Position numbers and translations under genes: made by a program | Assembly: GCF_029626155.1 (NCBI RefSeq) | Contig: NZ_JARUBL010000001.1 | Coordinates: forward strand, 62,001 to 126,000 | Direction: 5' to 3' | Length of the DNA: 64,000 nucleotides | DNA from: Solwaraspora sp. WMMD1047 | Lineage (GTDB): Bacteria > Actinomycetota > Actinomycetes > Mycobacteriales > Micromonosporaceae | The notes under the pieces: model-generated | Told to the model about the DNA's origin: nothing | The model's database searches: none | The model's input: the letters and a program-made list of their open reading frames with translations, nothing else | In this document: piece after piece, positions 26,922-34,112 of the stretch | How the letters are laid out: every line of letters starts with the position of its first letter | How positions within the stretch are numbered: the first letter of the stretch is position 1

Positions 26922-27890
26922 ATGCGGCACATCGACTGGGGTCAGCGCGCGGCCCGCTGGTCCGGGATTCGCAGCGAGACAGTCGATCTGCACGGCGTGC
27001 GGGTGCACTACCTGAGAACTGATCAGGCGGGGACGTCGGGAGAGCCGGTTCACCTGCTCGTGCCCAACCCGGCAAACAGCGCCTCGAACTGGCTCGACGT
27101 GCTCGCGGAACTGCGAGCGCACGCGCACGTCATCGCGGTGGACCTGCCCGGCACGATCGCCGGTCACACCGCGCTGCCGAACCGGCGCGCGGCGAGCATC
27201 GAAGCCAACGCGCTGCTCCTGCGTGATCTCAGCGCCGCGCTTCAGCTCGGTCGGGTCGTGGTCCACGGCTGGTCGGCGGGCGGGATGATCGCGCTCTTGT
27301 TCGCCAGCCAGGCACCCGAACGGGTAGCCGGGCTCGTGTTGGCGGTCCCGGCACTTCCCACCCCCCTGAGCGCCAGCGAGGCGCGGATGTGGCGAACCTT
27401 CGGCAGGGTGGGGTTGGCCGCCGTCGCGCCTGTCGCCCGTGCGCTGCTCCGCGTTTCGGGGCGGCGCATCCTCGCTTGGAACCTGCGGCAACTCGACGAT
27501 CCTGCGTCGATTGCGGGCAGCAGATGGAATACCGGTGGCGACCTGACGAAAATGTCGGCGGAAATCGCCGGTCTCATGCGCGACGAGATGTCTGCGGTCG
27601 AGCCGAAGCGAATGGCAAACGCGGTTACCGTATATGCCTCGGTGATGTCGCTGATGTTTGTCCGGCGGCGACCCGTGCTCGACGCGATGCGCCGGGTCGC
27701 GGCGCCGACTCTCCTGGTCTGGGGCGATGATGATCGCCTCACTCCCCGCGCGCCGATCGATGACTGGACGGCACGGCGGCCCGACTGGAACCTGGCGGTC
27801 CTCCACGGCGTGGGTCACGCGCCACCGTTCGAGGCCCCCGCCGATTACGCGCGCGCGGTCATCGACTGGTGTGGGCCCACGGGTTCCTGA
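26922..27890 (+). CDS. Alpha/beta hydrolase
   Basis: A 322-residue hydrolase with nucleophile elbow VHGWSAGGMIALLFA, acid in LVWGDDDRLTP and catalytic His in LHGVGHAPPFEAP. A GTG directly before the ATG is also possible. Codon use is more mixed (for example cttcag, gttacc, gtatat) than neighbours, a mild hint of later acquisition. Substrate cannot be told. The 190 bp upstream carry no clear gene. Confidence 0.85.
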   Translation: MRHIDWGQRAARWSGIRSETVDLHGVRVHYLRTDQAGTSGEPVHLLVPNPANSASNWLDVLAELRAHAHVIAVDLPGTIAGHTALPNRRAASIEANALLLRDLSAALQLGRVVVHGWSAGGMIALLFASQAPERVAGLVLAVPALPTPLSASEARMWRTFGRVGLAAVAPVARALLRVSGRRILAWNLRQLDDPASIAGSRWNTGGDLTKMSAEIAGLMRDEMSAVEPKRMANAVTVYASVMSLMFVRRRPVLDAMRRVAAPTLLVWGDDDRLTPRAPIDDWTARRPDWNLAVLHGVGHAPPFEAPADYARAVIDWCGPTGS

Positions 27891-27974
27891 CCGGAAGAGC
27901 TGGTCGACTGGGGCGGCTGACCTGCCCGCGTATTGCCTTCAGGCCCAATATGCCGGAATGGCAATATACCACCG

Positions 27975-27990
27975 AGGCATAATTATGCCT
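27975..27990. promoter_or_regulatory. 16-bp perfect palindrome in an AT-rich gap
   Basis: AGGCATAATTATGCCT is a perfect palindrome in the 187-bp space between two convergent genes. An outer inverted pair tattgcc (27932 region) and ggcaata (27959 region) lies just upstream. The local sequence is unusually AT-rich for this genome. It could be a protein-binding site or a remnant of inserted DNA; it lacks the loop and T-run of a normal terminator. Confidence 0.4.
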
Positions 27991-28077
27991 GAGAGTCATA
28001 TCGCTCAACGTGACCCTTTGACCCACCCCATAGCTCTCCGTGATCGCGGGTCGGTTCAGCCAGCGGCCGCAGCGCGG

Positions 28078-28551
28078 CTAACGCGGTTCGGCGAAGCCGG
28101 CGCGGGTCAGACCTTGCGCGGTCAGGAACTGGGCCTGCTCGACGATCGTGTTGGCCGGCACCGTGTGGAAGCAGTCGATGTCGCGACCCTGGTCGGTGCC
28201 GGTGAAGGTGCCGTCGACGACGGTCGCCTCGAACGCGAACCCGACCGGCCAGCCGGCGTAGCCGTCGGCCAGCATCTGCGGGTACTCCACGTACCCGATC
28301 ATCGGTCCGACCTGGACCTTCACCGACAGTTCCTGCCAGGCGACCCGCTCCACGGCGCTGGTCAGCGGCTCGGCGAACCGGACCGTTCCACCCGGCAGGT
28401 GCCACTGACCCTTGCAGGGTTCGATGTCGCGCCGAACGAGCACCACGCCCGCCGGTGTGGAAATGACCACCTCGACGTTCAGCCGGGGCACTTTCGCGTA
28501 TATGCGATCGAATTCCTCTTTTGGCAATGGATGCTGGTCCTGTCCCGACAC
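28078..28551 (-). CDS. NUDIX hydrolase-like protein with degenerate NUDIX box
   Basis: A 157-residue protein of the GDP-mannose-hydrolase-like NUDIX type. The box reads GGTVRFAEPLTSAVERVAWQEL: the spacing G-x5-E-x7-R is kept, but RE is RV and EE is QE, so metal-dependent hydrolysis may be weakened or altered. It starts with GTG at 28551 and has no visible ribosome-binding sequence. Role unknown. Confidence 0.75.
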   Translation of the reverse strand: MSGQDQHPLPKEEFDRIYAKVPRLNVEVVISTPAGVVLVRRDIEPCKGQWHLPGGTVRFAEPLTSAVERVAWQELSVKVQVGPMIGYVEYPQMLADGYAGWPVGFAFEATVVDGTFTGTDQGRDIDCFHTVPANTIVEQAQFLTAQGLTRAGFAEPR

Positions 28552-28686
28552 GGCGCTAACTTAACACGCCCGCTTACCTGCTCGACCGCCTCGTGGCCGG
28601 GTGGCGGGCGCGTTGTCGACTTAGGTCTATCCGAAATAGCAACGAGGCCGACGATAGGCCCGGACACCCCCGGGACGCTAGGTATG

Positions 28687-28704
28687 GAGGACCGTCCGGT
28701 CCTC
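28687..28704. promoter_or_regulatory. Inverted repeat in the leader of the MacB-type operon
   Basis: GAGGACC and GGTCCTC are perfect 7-bp arms around a 4-base loop, 20 bp before the ATG of the ABC ATPase gene. It could be an operator or a leader hairpin close to the ribosome site (ggggagg at 28714-28720). Confidence 0.4.
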
Positions 28705-28724
28705 GCGCCAGATGGGGAGGAAGC

Positions 28725-29660
28725 ATGAGTGCAGTGCCCGAGCAGGCCGGCGGAACCGACGAAGGGGGCAGCGCCGCCCGCGCCGAGGCGGTCACCAAGC
28801 GCTACGGCTCCCGGGACGCCGCCGTCGTCGCTCTCAACGAGGTGAGTCTCGAGATCCCGCGCGGCCGGTTCACCACCATCATGGGGCCGTCCGGCTCCGG
28901 GAAGTCCACCCTCATGCACTGCATGGCCGGGCTCGACCAGGTCAGCTCCGGGCGGGTCTTCGTCGGCGAGGTGGACCTGACCAGCCTGAACGAGAAGCGG
29001 CTCACCCAGCTGCGCCGGGACCGGATCGGCTTCATCTTCCAGGCGTTCAACCTGGTGCCGACGCTCACCGCCGAGGAGAACATCACCCTGCCGATGGACA
29101 TCGCCGGCCGCAAGCCCGACCAGGGCTGGCTGGACTCGGTCATCGACGCGGTCGGGCTGCGCGACCGGCTGGACCACCGACCCAGTGAACTCTCCGGCGG
29201 CCAGCAGCAGCGGGTGGCGTGCGCCCGCGCGCTGGCCAGCAAGCCGGACATCATCTTCGCCGACGAGCCCACCGGCAACCTCGACTCCCGCTCCAGCGCC
29301 GAGGTGCTCTCCTTCCTGCGGGACTCGGTCCGCGACTCCGGGCAGACCGTGGTGATGGTCACCCACGATCCGATGGCCGCCGCCTACTCCGACGAGGTGG
29401 TCTTCCTCGCCGATGGCCGGATCGTGGACCGGATGCCGGAACCGACCGCCGAGAAGGTCCTGGAACGGATGAAGAGCCTCGACGTACCGGCGCAGGCCGC
29501 ATCGGCCACGGACACGGCGACCGACGACGAGCCGGCCACGGACGCGGCGGCCACGGCGGCGGCCGACGAGGAGCCGGTGAAGTCCGCGGACGAGCCGGCG
29601 AAGCCGGCTGATGATTCGGCGAAGGTCGACAGCGAGCCGGCGAAGGCCGACGCCCGATGA
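28725..29660 (+). CDS. MacB/LolD-type ABC transporter ATP-binding protein
   Basis: A 311-residue ATPase with Walker A MGPSGSGKST, Q-loop FIFQAFNLVPTLTAEEN, signature ELSGGQQQRVACARAL and Walker B IIFADEPTGNLD, which is typical of the MacB/FtsE group. The C-terminal 55 residues are an Asp/Glu/Ala/Pro/Lys-rich low-complexity tail (TATDDEPATDAAATAAADEE), an unusual extension of unknown role. ATG at 28725 follows ggggaggaagc. The stop overlaps the permease start by 4 bp. Confidence 0.92.
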   Translation: MSAVPEQAGGTDEGGSAARAEAVTKRYGSRDAAVVALNEVSLEIPRGRFTTIMGPSGSGKSTLMHCMAGLDQVSSGRVFVGEVDLTSLNEKRLTQLRRDRIGFIFQAFNLVPTLTAEENITLPMDIAGRKPDQGWLDSVIDAVGLRDRLDHRPSELSGGQQQRVACARALASKPDIIFADEPTGNLDSRSSAEVLSFLRDSVRDSGQTVVMVTHDPMAAAYSDEVVFLADGRIVDRMPEPTAEKVLERMKSLDVPAQAASATDTATDDEPATDAAATAAADEEPVKSADEPAKPADDSAKVDSEPAKADAR

Positions 29661-32197
29661 TCGCGAAGCTCGCCCTGCGCAGCCTCCGCGCGCACAAGCT
29701 GCGGCTCGGGCTGACCGCGATCGCGGTGATCCTCGGCGTCTCCTTCGTCTCCGGCACCCTGATCTTCCGCGACACGATGAGCCAGAGCTTCGACGACCTC
29801 TTCTCCGAGGCGTACGCCGAGGTCGAGATCGTGGTCCGGGCGGAGCGGTCGTTCAGCACCGACGAGTCGGTGGTCCGGCCGGTGCCGGAGTCGGTGCTGA
29901 CCACGATCGACGAGAAGGTGCCGGACGCGAACCTCGTCTACGGCTCGCTGGAGGGCTACGCGGCGGTCGTCGGCAGCGACGGCGAGGTCATCGGCGCCAC
30001 CGGCACCCCGCAGATCGGCGGCGCCTGGGTCGACGACCCGACCTCCGGGATGAAGATCGTCTCCGGGACCCAGCCACGGGCACCGGACGAGATGGTCCTC
30101 GACAAGGTGAGCGCCGACGCCGGCGGGCTGCGCCCCGGCGACGAGGTGCAGGTACTCACCCAGGGTCCGACCCAGACCATGCGGATGACCGGCACGTTCG
30201 AGTTCACCGGCCGGCAATCGCAGCTCAACGGCGTGATGAGCTACGCGGCGTTCCTGCCCGAGGTGGCCCAGACCGCGCTGGTCAAGGAGGGGCACTACTC
30301 CGAGATCCTGGTCTTCGCCAAGCGCGGGGTGCCGCAGGACCAGGTGCTGCGGCAGGTGCAGGCGGTGCTGCCGGCCGGCTTCCAGGCCACCACCGGCCAG
30401 GAGGAGATCGAGGAGGCCAAGGCACAGATCAAGGAGTTCCTGGACTTCGTCGGAATCTTCCTGCTGGTCTTCGCGGCCGTGTCGATCTTCGTCGGGTCGT
30501 TCATCATCTTCAACACCTTCGCGATGCTCGTCGCCCAGCGGACCCGGGAGTTGGCCCTGCTGCGGGCGATCGGCGCCAGCCGCAGCCAGGTCACCCGCTC
30601 GGTACTCGGTGAGGCGCTCGGCATCGGGATCATCGGCTCCACCCTCGGGCTGGCCGCCGGCGCGGGGCTGGCCCTCGGGCTGGAGGAGCTGATCGGGCTG
30701 ATCGGGGTGGAGCTGCCGACCACCGGGCTGACCCTCAACGGCGGCACCATCTTCTGGTCGTACCTGGTCGGAATCGTGGTCACCGCGGTGGCGGCGTACT
30801 TCCCGGCCCGGCGGGCCTCGAAGATCCCGCCGGTCGCGGCCATCCGCGACAAGGTCGCCACCCCGTCGGCCCGGTCCGGGCGGATGCGCCTCATCGGCGG
30901 CGGGATCACCATCGCGTTCGGGGTGCTCGTCGTGCTGATGGGCTTCGGCAGCGCCAGCACCAGCACCGAGGACGCCACCTTCCTGGTCGGCGTCGGCACC
31001 GGCATCGTGCTGCTCGCCATCGGCCTGCTCGGCCCGGTGCTCAGCCGGCACGTCACCGGCGCGATCGGCTGGCCGTTCGCCCGGCTGGCCGGCACCGTCG
31101 GCCGGCTGAGCCGGGAGAACGCCCGGCGCAGCCCGCGCCGGACCGCGGCCACCGCCGCCGCGTTGATGATCGGCCTGACCCTGGTCTCGTTGGTCTCCGT
31201 GCTCGCCGCCTCGATGAAGGCGTCGGTGGACGCGGTCTTCGAGCGGGAGTTCGGCGCCGACTACTCGCTGGAGGCGACGAGCTTCACCGGGTTCAGCGCC
31301 GACGCCTTGCGGGCGGTCGAGAACGCGCCCGGCGTGCGGTCGGTGACCCCGGTGCAGTACGGCGCGGTCGAGGTCGACGGCGAGCGGCTGCTGCTGATGG
31401 TGGCCGACCCGGCCCAGCTCGCCGGACCGATCAAGCTGGACGTCGAGGACGGTGCCGCCACGCTCGGCAGCGACGAGCTGCTGGTCCAGCGGAACGTCGC
31501 CGACAGCCGGGGCTGGCGGGTCGGCTCGACCGTCACCGCCGAATACCCCGACGGCGCCACCGCCTCGCTGCGGATCGCCGGGATCTACGCCGAGAGCCAG
31601 CTGGTGACCCGGCAGTACATCATGACGCCGGAGAGCTACCGGCCGCACGCCCCGACCAGCCTGGTCAACGCGGCCTACGTGGACACCAACGACGGGGTAC
31701 GGGTCCGGTCGGCGCTGGAGTCGGCGCTGGCCGCGTACCCGAACGTCAACCTGCAGGACCGGCAGGAGGCCAAGGAGAAGGCCCGGGCCGACGTCGACGA
31801 ACTGCTCGGCATCGTCATCGTGCTGCTGCTGCTCTCGATCATCATCGCGGCACTGGGGATCGTGAACACCCTGGCCCTGTCGGTGATCGAGCGGACCCGG
31901 GAGATCGGCCTGCTCCGGGCGGTCGGGATGAGCCGCCGCCAGCTGCGGCGGATGGTCCGCTACGAGTCGGTGGTGATCGCCCTCTACGGAGCGGCGCTCG
32001 GCGTACTCCTGGGGTTGCTCTTCGGCTGGGCCAACCAGCGGATCATGGTGGAGCAGGGGGTCGAGGTGCTGGCCATCCCGTACGGCCAGCTCGCCCTCTA
32101 CACCGCGGCCGCCGCCCTGGTCGGGGTGATCGCCGCGATCTGGCCGGCCCGGCGGGCGGCCCGGATGGACATCCTGCGGGCGATCGCCACCCAGTGA
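29657..32197 (+). CDS. MacB/FtsX-type ABC transporter permease
   Basis: An 846-residue permease with an N-terminal membrane helix, extracytoplasmic domain, three-helix FtsX domain (about 255-400, FVGSFIIFNTFAMLVAQRTRELALLRAIGASRSQV), a second helix pair, a second periplasmic-type domain, and a C-terminal FtsX domain (about 715-846, ALSVIERTREIGLLRAVGMSRRQLRRMV). This duplicated form is usual in actinobacteria. With its ATPase it acts as a mechanotransmission-type exporter or envelope-stress device. Whether it belongs to the adjacent biosynthetic cluster is uncertain. Confidence 0.92.
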   Translation: MIAKLALRSLRAHKLRLGLTAIAVILGVSFVSGTLIFRDTMSQSFDDLFSEAYAEVEIVVRAERSFSTDESVVRPVPESVLTTIDEKVPDANLVYGSLEGYAAVVGSDGEVIGATGTPQIGGAWVDDPTSGMKIVSGTQPRAPDEMVLDKVSADAGGLRPGDEVQVLTQGPTQTMRMTGTFEFTGRQSQLNGVMSYAAFLPEVAQTALVKEGHYSEILVFAKRGVPQDQVLRQVQAVLPAGFQATTGQEEIEEAKAQIKEFLDFVGIFLLVFAAVSIFVGSFIIFNTFAMLVAQRTRELALLRAIGASRSQVTRSVLGEALGIGIIGSTLGLAAGAGLALGLEELIGLIGVELPTTGLTLNGGTIFWSYLVGIVVTAVAAYFPARRASKIPPVAAIRDKVATPSARSGRMRLIGGGITIAFGVLVVLMGFGSASTSTEDATFLVGVGTGIVLLAIGLLGPVLSRHVTGAIGWPFARLAGTVGRLSRENARRSPRRTAATAAALMIGLTLVSLVSVLAASMKASVDAVFEREFGADYSLEATSFTGFSADALRAVENAPGVRSVTPVQYGAVEVDGERLLLMVADPAQLAGPIKLDVEDGAATLGSDELLVQRNVADSRGWRVGSTVTAEYPDGATASLRIAGIYAESQLVTRQYIMTPESYRPHAPTSLVNAAYVDTNDGVRVRSALESALAAYPNVNLQDRQEAKEKARADVDELLGIVIVLLLLSIIIAALGIVNTLALSVIERTREIGLLRAVGMSRRQLRRMVRYESVVIALYGAALGVLLGLLFGWANQRIMVEQGVEVLAIPYGQLALYTAAAALVGVIAAIWPARRAARMDILRAIATQ

Positions 32198-32217
32198 CCG
32201 GTCGGTCCCGCAACGCC

Positions 32218-32253
32218 GCTGGCCCGCACCCCTTGGCGGGGGTGCGGGCCAGC
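32218..32253. terminator. Bidirectional terminator hairpin
   Basis: A perfect 15-bp stem (GCTGGCCCGCACCCC paired with 32239-32253) with a 6-base loop lies between two convergent genes. No T-run follows, as is common in GC-rich actinomycetes. It marks the likely left edge of the lanthipeptide locus. Confidence 0.8.
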
Positions 32254-32270
32254 GGGCGTCGCGGTGCTGC

Positions 32271-33128
32271 TCAGTCGGTCTTGCGGAACTTGGCGATCGC
32301 GATGGCCAGCATGAGCACCCCGGCGCCGCCGACGACGGAGAGCTGGACCAGCACCGGAACCGTCCAGCCGAACCACTCGATGCCCGGGTTGAACAGCTGC
32401 TGGATGTGCGGTGGCGGGTCGAGGTGGCCGAAGACCGCCTGCCGCATCGGATCGACCGCGTAGGTGACCGGGTTGACCCGGGTGAGCGCGGCCAGCCAGC
32501 CGGGCAGGTTGCCGATCGGGAAGAAGGCGCCGGAGAGGAACATCAACGGCATCAGCATCATCTGGCTGACCCCGAAGAACGACTCGATGCTGCGGACCCG
32601 GGCCGCCGCCATCACCCCGAACGCCGTGATCGCGAACGCGGCGAGGAACATCTCACCGAGCAGGGTTAGCATCAGCAGCGGGTCGTACGGGATGCCGACG
32701 AAGCCGGCCAGCGCGAGCACCAGGGCGCCCTGGGCGGTGGCGAGGGTGGCGCCGCCGAGCACCTTGCCGATCACGATGGCGCCCCGGCTGACCGGCGCCA
32801 CCAGCATCTCCCGCAGGAACCCGAACTCCCGGTCCCAGACCACCGAGGCGGCCGAGGACATCGCGGTCAGGATGACCGACATGGCGATCACGCCGGGGAA
32901 CAGGAAGGTGCGCATGTCCACCCCGCCGGTCTCGTCCGGCAGCAGGGAACCCAGCCCGGCGCCCATCACGAAGAGCCAGAGGATGGCCTGGAGGAGCATC
33001 GACGAGGCCCGCTTGCCGTCCCGGCTGAAGCGGATCATCTCCCGGTGGAACACGATCCGGACCGCTCGCAGGTCGGCGGCGATCCCGCTGCGCGGGGCCC
33101 GCGCCCGGACCGCTTCGGTCGTGACCAT
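32271..33128 (-). CDS. ABC-2 type exporter permease of the lanthipeptide locus
   Basis: A 285-residue ABC-2 permease with six membrane segments (for example LQAILWLFVMGAGLGSLL, VLGGATLATAQGALVLALAG, and SQMMLMPLMFLSGAFFPIGNLPGWL, the conserved ABC-2 signature). It follows the ATPase gene by 3 bp on the same strand and is the last gene of the five-gene operon GNAT-LanD-LanKC-ATPase-permease. Probable role is export of the modified lipopeptide, and perhaps self-protection. Confidence 0.9.
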   Translation of the reverse strand: MVTTEAVRARAPRSGIAADLRAVRIVFHREMIRFSRDGKRASSMLLQAILWLFVMGAGLGSLLPDETGGVDMRTFLFPGVIAMSVILTAMSSAASVVWDREFGFLREMLVAPVSRGAIVIGKVLGGATLATAQGALVLALAGFVGIPYDPLLMLTLLGEMFLAAFAITAFGVMAAARVRSIESFFGVSQMMLMPLMFLSGAFFPIGNLPGWLAALTRVNPVTYAVDPMRQAVFGHLDPPPHIQQLFNPGIEWFGWTVPVLVQLSVVGGAGVLMLAIAIAKFRKTD

Positions 33129-33131
33129 CGA

Positions 33132-34112
33132 TCATCTCCTCACGTTCATACGCGCCCATTCATTGCCGCCGTCGGCCGACTCGGCGTCGCGGATGGTGGA
33201 ACCGGTGTGGCTGAGGAACACGTCGTCAAGCGACGGACGGGACACCTGCACCGAGGTGATCGGCACCCCGAGCTTGGCGAAGAGCAGCGGTACGAACTCC
33301 TCGCCGTTGGCCACCGCGAAGGTGACCGTGCCCTCCCGGGTCTCGGCGGTGATGCCGAAGCGGGACTCCAGGGCCGCGATGGTGGCCTGGTTGTTGGCGG
33401 TCCGGATGCGTACCCGGTCCTTGCCGACGGCGGCCTTCAACGCGGCCGGGGTGTCCAGCACGACGATCGAACCGTGATCCATGATCGCGATCCGGTCGCA
33501 GTACTCCGCCTCCTCCAGGTAGTGCGTGGTCATCAGGATGGTGATGTCGTCGAAGACCCGGAGCTGGTTGATGTAGCTCCAGATGGCCGCCCGGGTCTGC
33601 GGGTCGAGGCCGACGGTGGGCTCGTCGAGGAAGAGCACCCGCGGCGAGTGGAGTAGGCCGCGGGCGATCTCCAGCCGCCGCTTCATCCCGCCGGAGTAGG
33701 TGTCCACCCGGCTGCCGCGCCGCTCCCAGAGCCCGACCATCTCCAGCACGTGGTACATGCGCTCTTCGACCATCGATTTCGGTACGCCGTACAGCTCGGC
33801 GTGGAAGCGCAGGTTCTGCTCGCCGGTCAGGTAGCCGTCGAGGGTGGTCTCCTGGAAGACCAGGCCGATGTCGCGGCGTACCTCGTCCCGCTCGGCCACG
33901 ATGTCGTGGCCGGCCACCGTGGCGGTGCCGCCGGTGGGGCTGGCCAGCGTGCAGAGCATGTTGATCGTCGTGCTCTTGCCGGCGCCGTTCGGGCCGAGCA
34001 GCCCGAACACCTCGCCCCGGCGGACCGTGAAGTCCACCCCGCGGACCGCCTCCACCTCGCCGAAGCTCTTGCTGAGCCCGGCGGTGGCGATGATCGGGTC
34101 GCCGCCGCTCAT
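33132..34112 (-). CDS. ABC exporter ATP-binding protein of the lanthipeptide locus
   Basis: A 326-residue DrrA-like ATPase: Walker A GLLGPNGAGKSTT, signature DTYSGGMKRRLEIARGL, Walker B RVLFLDEPTVGLD, and a C-terminal DrrA extension (about 230-326). ATG at 34112 overlaps the LanKC stop by 4 bp (ATGA), which ties it to the synthetase gene. An in-frame extension to 34577 would overlap the synthetase gene and is rejected. Confidence 0.92.
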   Translation of the reverse strand: MSGGDPIIATAGLSKSFGEVEAVRGVDFTVRRGEVFGLLGPNGAGKSTTINMLCTLASPTGGTATVAGHDIVAERDEVRRDIGLVFQETTLDGYLTGEQNLRFHAELYGVPKSMVEERMYHVLEMVGLWERRGSRVDTYSGGMKRRLEIARGLLHSPRVLFLDEPTVGLDPQTRAAIWSYINQLRVFDDITILMTTHYLEEAEYCDRIAIMDHGSIVVLDTPAALKAAVGKDRVRIRTANNQATIAALESRFGITAETREGTVTFAVANGEEFVPLLFAKLGVPITSVQVSRPSLDDVFLSHTGSTIRDAESADGGNEWARMNVRR

